The notes: generated by a model not told the origin, from the sequence alone. Counted from the stretch's first letter, positions 25,700-35,077 are shown. The stretch is 43,996 nucleotides of DNA from Bacteroidales bacterium (GCA_031272965.1 JAISSS010000099.1:1-43996); one strand, 5' to 3'. A program made the numbers and translations.

Positions 25700-28177
25700 A
25701 TGATATATCCCGATAATTTTGAGGCGAAAATAGCTTTCGGGAAACTGCGCGAGTTGCTGAAAGCCAACTGTTTGTGTGTCATGGGCGAAGAGCGCGTCGC
25801 CTCGCTCGTATTTATGACCGACCCCGACCGCCTCACCCGCGAACTGGCCCTGACCGAAGAATTTTTGCTGCTGCTTAATTCCGGCGACAGCTTCCCCACA
25901 ACATACTTCTTCGACATGCGCGCCCCGCTGTCGCGAATCCGCATCGAAGGCCGCTATTTAGACGTCGATGAGACCGTGGCATTGCGCCGCTCATTGGAAA
26001 CTGTCGTGGCTATCACCCACTTCCTGCTTGGCCACAGAGAGAAATATCCCGCATTGACGCAATTGGCGGGCAACATCGAATGTTTCCCTTTTGTGCGCGA
26101 CCGAATCGACCGCATCCTTAACCCGCAAGGACTGATAAAAGATTCGGCCTCGCCCGAACTGGAACGTATCCGCCGCGAGCTGCGTGCCAAAACCGCACAG
26201 GTATCAAAGCGCCTGCAACACATCATGCGGGAGGCTCAGCGGGAAGGATTGGTTGACAGCGACGCCACTATAGCACTGCGCGACGGCCGCCCCGTAATTC
26301 CGGTGGCCGCCGGACTGAAACGCAAAGTCAGCGGCATCGTACACGACGAATCGGCTTCCGGTAAAACAGCCTTTATTGAGCCGACAGAAGTGGTGGAGTT
26401 GAACAACGACATCCGCGAACTCGAAAACGCCGAGCGCCGCGAGATTATCCGCATACTTATCACTCTTGCCGACGAAATACGCCCCCATATTGACGAGCTG
26501 ACGGCCATGTATGAATTTCTGGGACTGATAGATTTCATCCGTGCAAAGGCGTTACTGGCCCGCCGTATGGATGCGGTGAAGCCGTCGTTCACGGAAACGG
26601 GCGGGTTCCACTGGCTGCGGGCCGTGCATCCGTTGCTGCGTTTTACTCTCGAAAAAGAAGGCCGCACGGTTACGCCACTCGACATCCGTCTGTCGCCCGA
26701 TAAGCATATCCTGCTGATTTCCGGACCTAACGCGGGGGGCAAATCCGTATGCCTGAAAACTGTCGGGCTGTTGCAGTACATGTTGCAGTGCGGACTGCTG
26801 TTGCCGGTGGCGCCCGCCTCGGAAGTCTGCATATTTGAACATATTTTCATAGACATTGGCGATGAGCAGTCCATTGAGAACGACCTCAGTACATACAGTT
26901 CACATCTTCTTAACATGAAGTTCTTCCTGAAGAACGCCAATAGCAGCACATTAGTTCTTATTGACGAGTTCGGAACCGGCACGGAGCCTATGCTGGGGGG
27001 CGCCATTGCCGAAGCCATCCTTGCACAGCTCAACAGGCAGGGCGCTTACGGGGTCATCACTACGCACTATACCAACCTGAAGCATTTTGCCGCCTCCGAA
27101 ACGGGCATTGAGAACGGGGCAATGCTCTACGACGCTCACCGCATGGAACCGCTGTTCCGCCTCGAAACGGGCGAGCCGGGCAGCTCTTTTGCCTTCGAGA
27201 TTGCCCGCAAAATCGGGATGCCCGAAGCTATCCTGCAAGCCGCAACCGATAAAATCGGCAAAGACCATATTGACTTCGACAAACATCTGCGCGAGGTGGT
27301 ACGCGACAAGCGGTATTGGGAAGCTAAACGCGAGCGTGTGCGAAAGCTCGAAAAAAGCCTCGAAGAAACGGCAGCCCGCTATGAAGCAGACCTGCAGAAA
27401 CTTAACGAGCAGCGCAAGGCCATCATCACAGAAGCGCGTACCGAGGCAGGAAAAATTGTCGCCTCCGCCAACAAGGCTGTGGAAAATACCATCCGTGAAA
27501 TCCGTGAAAGTCAGGCCGCGAAAGAAAAAACGCGGGCTGCCCGTGCCGAGTTGCAGATTTTCCGCGAAGAACTTGAGACTTCCGATGCGGCCAACGATGA
27601 ATGGCTAAACCACAAGATGCAGAAAATCAGGGAAAAACAGCGACGCCGAAAAGCCGAAAAGCCTGCCGCCGCCGATTCAGCGTCAATAGCCACCCCCGAA
27701 AAACGTCCCATAACGGCTGGAGATTACGTCCGTATGGAGGGCCAGAATGTGGTGGGAGAGGCGTTAGAAATCATCGGCAAAAAGGCGGTCGTCGCTTTCG
27801 GCAACCTGCGCACCACCGTTGCGGTCAGCCGCCTGCAACGGGTCAGTGCCAATGAAGCCCGACAGCAGTTGCGCGGCACGAATCGAACAATTGCCAACAT
27901 CCACCGCGACCTGTCGGAACGCCGCCTCTCTTTCAAACCCGAACTCGACGTGCGCGGACAGCGGGCAGACGAAGCGCTGGCTAACATTCAGCCGTTCATC
28001 GACGAGGCGCTCATGCTCGGCGTGGGCGAACTGCGAATCCTGCACGGCAAGGGCAACGGAATACTTAAGGAAGTTATCCGCAACTTCCTGAAAACAGAAC
28101 CGCAGGTGCGCACCTGCCGCGACGAGCATGTCCAGTTTGGCGGCGCCGGAATTACGGTAGTGGAAATGGCGAATTGA
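25700..28177 (+). CDS. mutS2: Endonuclease MutS2
   Basis: 825 residues. MutS core domains (about 1-320) are followed by the ABC-type ATPase with Walker A SGPNAGGKSV (about 341-350) and Walker B VLIDEFGTGTEP, then a coiled coil (about 520-640) and a C-terminal Smr nuclease domain (about 747-825) with LDVRG and HGKGNG motifs. The mismatch-recognition domain of MutS is absent. MutS2 suppresses homologous recombination, or in other bacteria rescues collided ribosomes; which applies here is unknown. Start 3 nt after the metallopeptidase stop. Confidence 0.95.
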   Translation: MIYPDNFEAKIAFGKLRELLKANCLCVMGEERVASLVFMTDPDRLTRELALTEEFLLLLNSGDSFPTTYFFDMRAPLSRIRIEGRYLDVDETVALRRSLETVVAITHFLLGHREKYPALTQLAGNIECFPFVRDRIDRILNPQGLIKDSASPELERIRRELRAKTAQVSKRLQHIMREAQREGLVDSDATIALRDGRPVIPVAAGLKRKVSGIVHDESASGKTAFIEPTEVVELNNDIRELENAERREIIRILITLADEIRPHIDELTAMYEFLGLIDFIRAKALLARRMDAVKPSFTETGGFHWLRAVHPLLRFTLEKEGRTVTPLDIRLSPDKHILLISGPNAGGKSVCLKTVGLLQYMLQCGLLLPVAPASEVCIFEHIFIDIGDEQSIENDLSTYSSHLLNMKFFLKNANSSTLVLIDEFGTGTEPMLGGAIAEAILAQLNRQGAYGVITTHYTNLKHFAASETGIENGAMLYDAHRMEPLFRLETGEPGSSFAFEIARKIGMPEAILQAATDKIGKDHIDFDKHLREVVRDKRYWEAKRERVRKLEKSLEETAARYEADLQKLNEQRKAIITEARTEAGKIVASANKAVENTIREIRESQAAKEKTRAARAELQIFREELETSDAANDEWLNHKMQKIREKQRRRKAEKPAAADSASIATPEKRPITAGDYVRMEGQNVVGEALEIIGKKAVVAFGNLRTTVAVSRLQRVSANEARQQLRGTNRTIANIHRDLSERRLSFKPELDVRGQRADEALANIQPFIDEALMLGVGELRILHGKGNGILKEVIRNFLKTEPQVRTCRDEHVQFGGAGITVVEMAN

Positions 28178-28493
28178 AGGGTGGAGCATACGAATCGGAA
28201 TTGCTTGTTTTATTGCCGGATATTTGCTGTTGGTAATTCTTTTCTTTTTCCTGAAACCTTCGGCAAAACTCCCGCTCGGTACAGGCTGCTGCCTGCGCCG
28301 CCAGCAAGCGGCTTTGCCGGCGATAAAGCAGACCGTGGTTTTTAATACGGCGTAGCGTCAACACTACGTCGGGCTGGGGGATGTCTGAACCACGATTCTC
28401 GCAAGATTTTTATGATTCCCCTGATTTTTTACCGTAAAGACCGCAACGAAAGAATCCTGCCATCTTTTTAATCCTGTCAAAATCGTGGCGTTT
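28178..28493. other. 316-bp intergenic region between convergent mutS2 and DoxX genes
   Basis: No gene is seen. It holds a weak hairpin, GCCGC 28297-28301 with GCGGC 28308-28312 followed by TTT, which could end mutS2 transcription, and a CGTAG/CTACG inverted pair near 28350-28370. The right part is the dispersed repeat described at 28383-28490. Confidence 0.6.
28383..28490. repeat. Dispersed intergenic repeat with terminal inverted arms (copy 1)
   Basis: It begins GTCTGAAC and contains GATT-rich segments (GATTC, GATTT, TGATTCCCCTGATTTTTT); arms CCACGATT (28390-28397) and AATCGTGG (28481-28488) are exact complements about 83 bp apart. A related sequence starts at 41996. Such elements recur between genes in Bacteroidetes genomes as I remember them, but I cannot name a family. 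Confidence 0.55.
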
Positions 28494-29588
28494 TCATTTT
28501 GGGAAGTCGTGGTGATGCCATTTTTGCAGGATTGTGCCGTTTTTGAGCAGGAACAGTCCGGGGTCGGAGCGAATCATGGTTTTGAGGGTGGTGTCGTCTG
28601 CGAAATAAATATCAAGCAAAAGTTCGTTATTGTTCATAAATTGCCGGATGTCTTCGCGGGGCGCCGATGTCAGGCAAAGAACCGGAATCTGTCGGCTGTT
28701 GGCAGTGGCGTTCAATGCGCGGATGCGGGCGAGTGTTTCGGGCTTAATGGCTGCGGGATTGCGCAGTGTCAGCAGGTACAGTTCGGATGGCTGTTGCAGG
28801 ATGAAGCCGGTAACATCCTGCCCCTCAAGGGTCTGTATTGAGAAGCTGTTGATTTTGGGATGGAAGCCGCGTTTGAGCAGTTTCGATTCGGCCCGCTCAA
28901 ATTGCCACGAGAGCGAATCCTGCCAGGGGATGTCGTCGGCGTCAAACTTCTGCACTTTTCCGGTGGCTACGTTGCGGTACCAAAATTCCGTTTTATAGAC
29001 GTCCGGTTTTGCGTCGGGGGGAATGGCCATGCTTTCGGGTATATTTGCTCCGATATGGAAAGGGCGGAAGTCGAGCAGTGGCAGGTGATTATACGACCAC
29101 CAGCACATCACGGCAAATGCGGCCATCAGCGCTGCGCCGACACATAAGCCGGGCACCCGCTTGCTGTCGCCATATTCCCGTCGGTAGCAGAACACGAGGC
29201 CGGACAGCGGCAACAGCACGAGGTTTTTGAAGAACGTCTGCCAGTTGGTCAATACTAAAGCGTCGCCAAAGCAGCCGCAATCCGACACGGGATTGGTCAG
29301 GGCGATAACGAATGTCAGCGCCGTGAAAAAGAGCATCGCAAGCAGGCTGAGCAGTGCGGTGAGCCGCATAAATATGTTGCACAACAATGCCGCGCCCATG
29401 GCAAATTCGAGGAACGCCTGTACCGTCGCCAGCGTCAAGGCCCACGGCGCAAGCCCCGCCATGTTCCACGCATAAAAGTAGTCCTCCAATTTATATCCTG
29501 CCCCATAGAGGTCAACTCCCTTAGTGAACCCCGAAAAGAGAAACACCGCGGCGGTAATGATTCGGGCAAAGTGCCATAACTGCTTCAT
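28494..29588 (-). CDS. DoxX/MauE-like membrane protein with C-terminal thioredoxin-like region (BT_3928 type)
   Basis: 364 residues. The N-terminal half has about four membrane spans (roughly 8-25, 45-70, 75-100, 125-145) in a DoxX/MauE-like domain with SGFTKGVDLYG and the NPVSDCGCFGDAL motif, whose two cysteines may be redox-active. The C-terminal soluble part (about 200-364) reads like a degenerate thioredoxin fold (VTGFILQQPSELYLLTLRN, PGLFLLKNGTILQKWHHHDF) without a CxxC. Proteins like this follow DUF1599 in Bacteroides; a role in quinone or thiol redox chemistry is inferred. 19 nt after the DUF1599 stop. Confidence 0.82.
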   Translation of the reverse strand: MKQLWHFARIITAAVFLFSGFTKGVDLYGAGYKLEDYFYAWNMAGLAPWALTLATVQAFLEFAMGAALLCNIFMRLTALLSLLAMLFFTALTFVIALTNPVSDCGCFGDALVLTNWQTFFKNLVLLPLSGLVFCYRREYGDSKRVPGLCVGAALMAAFAVMCWWSYNHLPLLDFRPFHIGANIPESMAIPPDAKPDVYKTEFWYRNVATGKVQKFDADDIPWQDSLSWQFERAESKLLKRGFHPKINSFSIQTLEGQDVTGFILQQPSELYLLTLRNPAAIKPETLARIRALNATANSRQIPVLCLTSAPREDIRQFMNNNELLLDIYFADDTTLKTMIRSDPGLFLLKNGTILQKWHHHDFPK

Positions 29589-29607
29589 AATAAGCTATAT
29601 ATCGGTT

Positions 29608-30147
29608 TTAATTTAGACGGATGAGGGCGAATACGGCATAATTAATGATATCCATATAGTTGGCGCCGATGCCTTCTGAGATGAGCGTTTGTCCGTTATT
29701 ATCTTCGATTTCCTTGATTCGCAGCAGTTTTTGCAGAATCAGGTCGGTCATTGAGGATATCCGCATCGTGCGCCACGCCTCGTCGTAATCGTGGTTTTTC
29801 GCGCACATGAGGTCGCGTGTCTGGGCGAAATAGCGGTCATAGAGGGCGATAATCTCCGCGCAGGTGAGGGTGTTTGTATCGGTCGCGCCGTGTTCGAGCT
29901 GTATGAGGCCCATGATGCAATAGTTGATGATGCCGACATATTCTGCGCGGCAGTCTTCGGCGATTTTCATCACGCCTTTCATCTCTATGCTGCGGATGCG
30001 GCGTGCCTTTATGAAAATCTGGTCGGTAACAGATGTCGTCCGCATGATGCGCCATGCGGCGCCATAGTCGGTCATCTTCTTGACAAACACTTCGCGGCAG
30101 TTCTGCATCACGCCCGCGTATTCGGGCAATGTTTTTTCGGTATCCAT
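29608..30147 (-). CDS. DUF1599-family protein with internal duplication
   Basis: 179 residues from the ATG at 30147; an open frame reaches 30291 but crosses the promoter element. Two copies of the same unit are visible: VFVKKMTDYGAAWRIMRTTS...IIN YCIMGLIQLE (about 20-90) and LMCAKNHDYDEAWRTMRISS...IINYAVFALIRL (about 112-179), each with a K-x-x-D-Y-x-x-AW-R-x-MR core. DUF1599 (PF07659) has been linked by others to nucleotide-modification domains; no biochemical role is known to me. Divergent from folP, co-directional with the DoxX gene. Confidence 0.85.
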   Translation of the reverse strand: MDTEKTLPEYAGVMQNCREVFVKKMTDYGAAWRIMRTTSVTDQIFIKARRIRSIEMKGVMKIAEDCRAEYVGIINYCIMGLIQLEHGATDTNTLTCAEIIALYDRYFAQTRDLMCAKNHDYDEAWRTMRISSMTDLILQKLLRIKEIEDNNGQTLISEGIGANYMDIINYAVFALIRLN

Positions 30148-30181
30148 ATAAAACTCAAAAGAATCCTTTTTTAATATCCGG

Positions 30182-30189
30182 CAAAAGTA
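30182..30189 (-). promoter_or_regulatory. -7 element TACTTTTG for the DUF1599-DoxX pair
   Basis: An exact TAnnTTTG on the minus strand, 34 nt before the ATG at 30147. It lies inside the upstream extension of the open frame and so supports the short protein. -33 element not evident. Confidence 0.45.
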
Positions 30190-30304
30190 GCAAGAAAAAT
30201 TCATTTTGGGACTGTTTTGGCGTCTGCGCGTCAAAAAAACATTAACATTGTTAAATCGCAGAGGAAAAAAGCATGTAAAATGGCGAGGCAAACGTTCTTT
30301 GTTG

Positions 30305-30312
30305 TACCTTTG
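30305..30312 (+). promoter_or_regulatory. -7 element TACCTTTG for the folP operon
   Basis: An exact TAnnTTTG, 47 nt before the folP ATG. No TTTG is found 19-22 bp upstream. It would drive the six-gene row folP to comB. Confidence 0.55.
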
Positions 30313-30359
30313 TATTCAAATAGAGAATAATTAATGTGTTTTTTAATATTGAATAGCGT

Positions 30360-31241
30360 ATGTTAATTACAAGTTCTGCCTGTAAGTTTTTCAAACGCAA
30401 GAGTTCAATTGCGTTGAACGGAAATCTTATAGATTTAACCAGCCCTGTTGTGATGGGCATTTTGAACGTCAGTCCCGATTCTTTTTATGATGGGGGCAAA
30501 TACAAGACAGCTGATGAGATAGTTAAGCGCGCCGAGCAGATAGTAGAAGAAGGGGCTACCATAATTGATATAGGAGCCATTTCGACCCGTCCTGGTTCGG
30601 AGGCGGTATCTACCCAGGTGGAGATGGAGCGCCTGTTGCCGGCTGTGGAGGTCGTGCGCAAGCGCTTTCCGGATATGCCGATGTCTATCGACACATTCCG
30701 CTCGTGGGTTGCGATGCGGGTCATCGACGAATATGGCGATTGCATAGTGAACGACATTTCGGGGGGCAATTTCGACCAGAACATGTTCGAGACCATTGCC
30801 CGTCTTGATGTACCATACGTCTTGATGCATATTCTGGGAACCCCCAAGGATATGCAGGAGGCGCCGCAGTATAACGACGTGGTGCAGGACGTGTCCCGCT
30901 ACTTCTCCGACAAGGTGCGTCTGCTGGCCAAATATGGTGTCAAAGATGTGATTCTTGACCCCGGATTCGGGTTCGGAAAGAACCTCAATGACAGCTATGA
31001 CCTGCTGAACCGCCTCGATTCTTTCAAGGTCTTCCAGTTGCCGGTGATGGTTGGCATCAGCCGGAAGTCCATGATTTACACGGCATTAGAGACAGACCCT
31101 GACGGGGCGTTGACCGGAACGGTCGCCGTCAATATGATGGCCCTCTTAGGCGGCGCAGAAATAATCCGCGTACATGACGTCAAGGAAGCCGTCGCTACCG
31201 TGAAATTATTTAAAATACTCAAATCGGTAGCCCAAAAATGA
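30360..31241 (+). CDS. folP: Dihydropteroate synthase
   Basis: Condenses pABA with the pterin pyrophosphate in folate synthesis; sulfonamide target. 293 residues. Signature motifs: VVMGILNVSPDSFYDGG (about 31-47), IDIGAISTRPGSE (about 74-86), IVNDISGG, and VGISRKSMIYTAL near the C-terminus, all in family order. cdaA starts inside its stop codon (ATGA overlap), so the two are translationally coupled. First gene of the folP-cdaA-nmo-popT-gcvT-comB row. Confidence 0.97.
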   Translation: MLITSSACKFFKRKSSIALNGNLIDLTSPVVMGILNVSPDSFYDGGKYKTADEIVKRAEQIVEEGATIIDIGAISTRPGSEAVSTQVEMERLLPAVEVVRKRFPDMPMSIDTFRSWVAMRVIDEYGDCIVNDISGGNFDQNMFETIARLDVPYVLMHILGTPKDMQEAPQYNDVVQDVSRYFSDKVRLLAKYGVKDVILDPGFGFGKNLNDSYDLLNRLDSFKVFQLPVMVGISRKSMIYTALETDPDGALTGTVAVNMMALLGGAEIIRVHDVKEAVATVKLFKILKSVAQK

Positions 31242-32044
31242 TGCTGTTTATCACAGTCAGATTTTTGGATATACTGGATATTCTGATGGTCGCATTTATC
31301 CTCTATGAGCTTTACCGGCTGATAAAGGGGACAATCGCGTTCAACATCTTTATAGGGATATTTATTATATATCTGTTCTGGCTGCTGGTACGGGCATTAA
31401 ACATGGAACTCATCAGCAGTCTGATGGGGCAAATAATGGGGGTAGGATTGCTGGCGCTGATAGTGGTCTTTCAGCAGGAAATCCGGCAGTTCCTCATGCT
31501 GATTGGCGCAAACAACATCTTCAGTCGCTTTCTGCGGACCGACAAGCTGTTCTCTGTTAACCGTCAGCACGTATCCGACCAGCAGGTACGGATGCTAGTG
31601 AAGGCCTGCGAGAACATGGCGCGTACCCGCACGGGGGCGCTGATAGTTATCGCCCAAAATTCGGAACTGCGCAGCATAATGCAGACCGGCGAGCGCATCG
31701 ACGCCCGCATATCTGACGCCCTTATAGAAACAGTATTCTTTAAGAACACGCCACTGCATGACGGTGCAATGCTCATTGCAGGCGATAAGATTATCGCCGC
31801 GCGGTGTATATTGCCCGTCACGGAGCGGCAAAACCTCGACCCCACACTCGGCCTGCGCCACCGCTCGGCCATAGGCATTACCGAAGTAACCGATGCCATA
31901 ACCATCGTGGTCTCGGAAGAGCGCGGCTCTATTTCTGTGGTCAAGAGCGGCCAAATCAGGGAAATAGCCTCCTCTGTGGAGCTGTCGGGCGTGTTGGGGG
32001 CAGCTATGAACGTCGCCGCGGTAACTGCTGCGGCAAAAACATGA
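31238..32044 (+). CDS. cdaA: Diadenylate cyclase CdaA
   Basis: Makes c-di-AMP from two ATP; membrane-anchored. 268 residues with three predicted N-terminal membrane spans (about 5-25, 33-52, 62-80) and a DAC domain carrying the two catalytic motifs DGAMLI (about 175-180) and LRHRSAIG (about 206-213). TRTGALIVI opens the domain. Overlaps folP by 4 nt and the next gene by 4 nt. No ybbR/cdaR regulator gene is adjacent, unlike in Firmicutes. Confidence 0.96.
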   Translation: MMLFITVRFLDILDILMVAFILYELYRLIKGTIAFNIFIGIFIIYLFWLLVRALNMELISSLMGQIMGVGLLALIVVFQQEIRQFLMLIGANNIFSRFLRTDKLFSVNRQHVSDQQVRMLVKACENMARTRTGALIVIAQNSELRSIMQTGERIDARISDALIETVFFKNTPLHDGAMLIAGDKIIAARCILPVTERQNLDPTLGLRHRSAIGITEVTDAITIVVSEERGSISVVKSGQIREIASSVELSGVLGAAMNVAAVTAAAKT

Positions 32045-33009
32045 GCCTGAAAATGATGAACAGAACAACAAAAATAACAGGGCTTTTCAACATCCGCTAT
32101 CCCCTCGTACAGGGCGGAATGGTGTGGTGCAGTGGATGGCGACTGGCCGCGGCCGTGAGCAATTGCGGCGGCTTGGGATTGCTTGGGGCCGGCTCTATGC
32201 ACCCTGACACCCTGCAGGAGCATCTGCAGAAGCTCAAAGCCGCCACATCCCGGCCTTTCGGCGTTAACGTGCCGCTGTTCTATCCCGAAATCGGCGCCAT
32301 CATGGACATCATCGCCGCCGCGCAGACGCCGGTGGTGTTCACCTCCGCCGGAAGCCCCAAAACATGGACCGGATGGCTGCATCAACGGGGAATAGTGGTA
32401 GCTCATGTAGTGTCGAGCGCCCTGTTTGCCGTGAAATGTGAACAGGCGGGTGTTGATGCGGTGGTTGCCGAAGGCTTCGAGGCCGGCGGCCACAACGGGC
32501 GGGAAGAGACCACCACCATGGCGCTGATTCCGGCAGTGCGCCGCGCCACAGCATTGCCATTATTGGCGGCGGGCGGTATCGGCAGCGGCCGCGCAATGCT
32601 GGCCGCAATAGCGCTCGGCGCTGACGGCGTACAAATAGGCTCCCGTTTTGCAATATCCCAGGAATCGTCCGCACATCCGGCCTTCAAAGATATGGTGATA
32701 AAATCGGGCGAGGGTGCCACAATGCTGGCACTGAAGAAGCTGTCGCCGGTGCGTCTGCTGCGTAATGAGTTCTTCGCGCAGGTCAGCGCGGCCGAAAAGC
32801 AGGGCGCCAGCGAACCCGAACTTGCCACCCTGCTCGGTAAAGGCCGCGCCAAACTCGGCATGTTTGACGGAGACCTCGTGAACGGTGAACTCGAAATAGG
32901 CCAGGTCGCCGCGCTCTTTGACGACGTGCCAACAGTGAGCGACATCATGAGCGCTATCTTGTCGGAATACGAGACCGCCCGCTGCGAAATGAACAACTTA
33001 TCCTTATAA
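32041..33009 (+). CDS. Nitronate monooxygenase / FabK-like FMN enzyme
   Basis: 322 residues from the ATG that overlaps the cdaA stop (ATGA). The frame is open further left to 31804, but that stretch is the cdaA coding sequence read in another frame. FMN-barrel motifs: YPLVQGGMVW, NCGGLGLLGAG, VVAEGFEAGGHNG with the conserved His, LLAAGGIGSGRAMLAA and DGVQIGSRF. The same motifs occur in 2-nitropropane dioxygenases and in the enoyl-ACP reductase FabK; sequence alone does not separate the two. A role in fatty-acid synthesis is possible given the membrane-related neighbours. 5 nt before the DUF368 gene. Confidence 0.87.
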   Translation: MSLKMMNRTTKITGLFNIRYPLVQGGMVWCSGWRLAAAVSNCGGLGLLGAGSMHPDTLQEHLQKLKAATSRPFGVNVPLFYPEIGAIMDIIAAAQTPVVFTSAGSPKTWTGWLHQRGIVVAHVVSSALFAVKCEQAGVDAVVAEGFEAGGHNGREETTTMALIPAVRRATALPLLAAGGIGSGRAMLAAIALGADGVQIGSRFAISQESSAHPAFKDMVIKSGEGATMLALKKLSPVRLLRNEFFAQVSAAEKQGASEPELATLLGKGRAKLGMFDGDLVNGELEIGQVAALFDDVPTVSDIMSAILSEYETARCEMNNLSL

Positions 33010-33014
33010 TACTT

Positions 33015-33956
33015 ATGAAAAGAACATTCAAAGACTGCCTGCTGATTGCCGCCAAAGGTGTGGCAATGGGCGCCGCCGATGTGGTACCCGGAGTGTCGGG
33101 CGGAACCGTAGCGCTGATTTCCGGCATCTACGACGAACTGATAAACACCCTGAAAAATGTCCCCAATGCCGTGAAATGTCTCTTTAAGAGCCGCTTTAAT
33201 CTGCCCCTGTTCTGGAAAGAGCTGAACGGAACTTTCTTGACGGCGCTGCTGTCGGGAATAGCGCTCAGTTTTATCTCTTTGGCAAAATTGATTACATATC
33301 TACTTGAAAATCAGCCTGTTTTAGTATGGTCGTTCTTCACCGGCCTGATACTCGCCTCAACGGTGTTCATTGCCCGCGATGTGAAGTGGAACCTCAAGGC
33401 AGCTGTGGCTTTTGTGCTGTTTGCAGCGGTCTCGTTTTTCATCACCTCTCCCGAGAACTCGCCCCTGCAAAGCGCCCCTGCGCCGTGGTACATCTTCCTG
33501 TGCGGTGCAATAGCAATCTGTGCAATGATTTTGCCCGGTATATCCGGTAGCTTCATCCTCGTGCTGCTTGGCCAGTATTTCTTCATGATGACCGCAATTC
33601 ACGAACTTCATTTCATTATATTACTTATTTTCCTGTGCGGGGCTATCATAGGACTGCTGCTGTTTTCAAACATCCTGTCATGGTTGCTGAAGCGATACAA
33701 AAACATGACGCTGGTATCCCTGACAGGCTTCATGCTCGGCTCGCTCAACAAAATATGGCCATGGAAACGAACTCTCGAAACGTTCACTGACAGTCATGGC
33801 ATCGTGAAACCGTTAGTGGAAGAGAACGTGCTGCCCGGACATTATTACGGCAATCCACAGCTGTTTCGCGCAATACTCGTTGCCTGCGCGGGATTTGCCC
33901 TGATTTTTGTCATCGAGAGAATTTCTCTGCATATCCGGAAATCTCATGCAAAATAA
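33015..33956 (+). CDS. popT: DUF368 undecaprenyl-phosphate translocase (PopT family)
   Basis: 313 residues with about eight hydrophobic spans. The family's repeated motif occurs twice: MGAADVVPGVSGGTVALISGIY (about 16-37) and ICAMILPGISGSFILVLLG (about 166-185), an inverted-repeat transporter signature. Recent work assigns DUF368 proteins to returning undecaprenyl phosphate across the membrane for peptidoglycan and other envelope polymer synthesis; that is established for the family, not shown here. Between the NMO gene (5 nt) and gcvT (35 nt). Confidence 0.9.
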   Translation: MKRTFKDCLLIAAKGVAMGAADVVPGVSGGTVALISGIYDELINTLKNVPNAVKCLFKSRFNLPLFWKELNGTFLTALLSGIALSFISLAKLITYLLENQPVLVWSFFTGLILASTVFIARDVKWNLKAAVAFVLFAAVSFFITSPENSPLQSAPAPWYIFLCGAIAICAMILPGISGSFILVLLGQYFFMMTAIHELHFIILLIFLCGAIIGLLLFSNILSWLLKRYKNMTLVSLTGFMLGSLNKIWPWKRTLETFTDSHGIVKPLVEENVLPGHYYGNPQLFRAILVACAGFALIFVIERISLHIRKSHAK

Positions 33957-33991
33957 CCGGTGGCCGAAGGCTGCCCCAAAAAATACCAATC

Positions 33992-35077
33992 ATGAAAAAG
34001 ACCGTTTTTAATGACATACATCGTGCTGCTGGCGGACGGATGGTAGAATTTGCCGGATATGATATGCCGGTGGAGTTCTCCGGCATCCGCGACGAGCATT
34101 TGGCCGTGCGCCATCACGCCGGAATATTCGATGTATCCCACATGGGCGAAATTCGCGTTGGCGGGCCCCGCGCTGCAGAATTAGTACAGTATCTCACCAC
34201 CAACGACATCTCGGTGCTCGTGCCGGGGCAGGCCCAGTATGCCTGCTTCCCCAATGGACAGGGCGGAATCGTGGACGACTTGTTAGTATATTTCATTGCC
34301 CCCAACGATTACCTGCTGGTAGTGAACGCCTCAAATACCGCGAAAGACTGGGACTGGCTGAGCGACAACAACCGCCGCTTCGGGGCAAATCTGCGCAATG
34401 ATTCGGACAGCATTTCACAATTGGCCGTTCAAGGTCCCGATGCGGTGAAAATCATCGCAGCTCTCACATCCGAGCCGGTTGGCACATTGCCCTACTATCA
34501 TTTCCGCTTCCTCACTGTCGGCGGCGTCCCTGACGTGTTAGTGTCGGCCACCGGATATACCGGAGCAGGCGGCTTTGAGCTGTATGTTCGCAACAGTGAC
34601 GCCATCCGCCTCTACAACGAGATTATGAACGCCGGTGCGCCCTTCAAGCTGCAACCGATTGGGCTGGGCGCCCGCGATACGCTACGCCTCGAAATGGGAT
34701 TCACTCTCTATGGCAACGACATCGACGATACTACCTCCCCCATTGAGGCGGGACTGTCGCGCTTTGTGAAATTTACCGAGGCCAATGATTTCATCGACCG
34801 CCCGCGACTTCTTGCCCAAAAAACGGACGGGGTAAGCCGGCATTTGTGCGGATTCGTCATGCAGGAACGCGGAATCCCCCGTCATGGATACCCCCTCGCC
34901 GACAGCAATGGACACGTCATCGGCCATGTTACCTCCGGCACACATTCGCCAATACTGAATAATGGTATCGGGATGGGGTACGTAAACACCGGATTTGAAA
35001 AGAACGGCACGGAGATTTTCGTGAAAATACGCGACAGACTGCTTAAAGCCACTGTAAAAAAGCCACCATTTATTTAG
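33992..35077 (+). CDS. gcvT: Aminomethyltransferase (glycine cleavage system T protein)
   Basis: Transfers the methylene of lipoate-bound glycine to tetrahydrofolate. 361 residues, full length. Motifs: GRMVEFAGYDMPVEFSG, IFDVSHMGEI with the conserved Asp, ATGYTGAGGFELYV, LGARDTLRLEMGFTLYG and GHVTSGTHSPILNNGIGMGYV. The folate substrate links it loosely to folP at the head of the row. gcvP and gcvH are not in the window. The comB ATG follows its TAG directly. Confidence 0.96.
   Translation: MKKTVFNDIHRAAGGRMVEFAGYDMPVEFSGIRDEHLAVRHHAGIFDVSHMGEIRVGGPRAAELVQYLTTNDISVLVPGQAQYACFPNGQGGIVDDLLVYFIAPNDYLLVVNASNTAKDWDWLSDNNRRFGANLRNDSDSISQLAVQGPDAVKIIAALTSEPVGTLPYYHFRFLTVGGVPDVLVSATGYTGAGGFELYVRNSDAIRLYNEIMNAGAPFKLQPIGLGARDTLRLEMGFTLYGNDIDDTTSPIEAGLSRFVKFTEANDFIDRPRLLAQKTDGVSRHLCGFVMQERGIPRHGYPLADSNGHVIGHVTSGTHSPILNNGIGMGYVNTGFEKNGTEIFVKIRDRLLKATVKKPPFI

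Noticed and set aside
26236..27033. Long open frame opposite mutS2
   Set aside because: It has no recognisable protein features and lies wholly within a confident gene; GC-rich codons create such shadows.
30288..30302. AAACGTTCTT upstream of folP as an Mpi-like site
   Set aside because: I found no inverted partner in the neighbouring gap, so inversion is not supported.
31804..32040. Longer N-terminus for the nitronate monooxygenase
   Set aside because: The stretch is the cdaA coding sequence in another frame and has no similarity to the family; the ATGA overlap at 32041 is the natural start.
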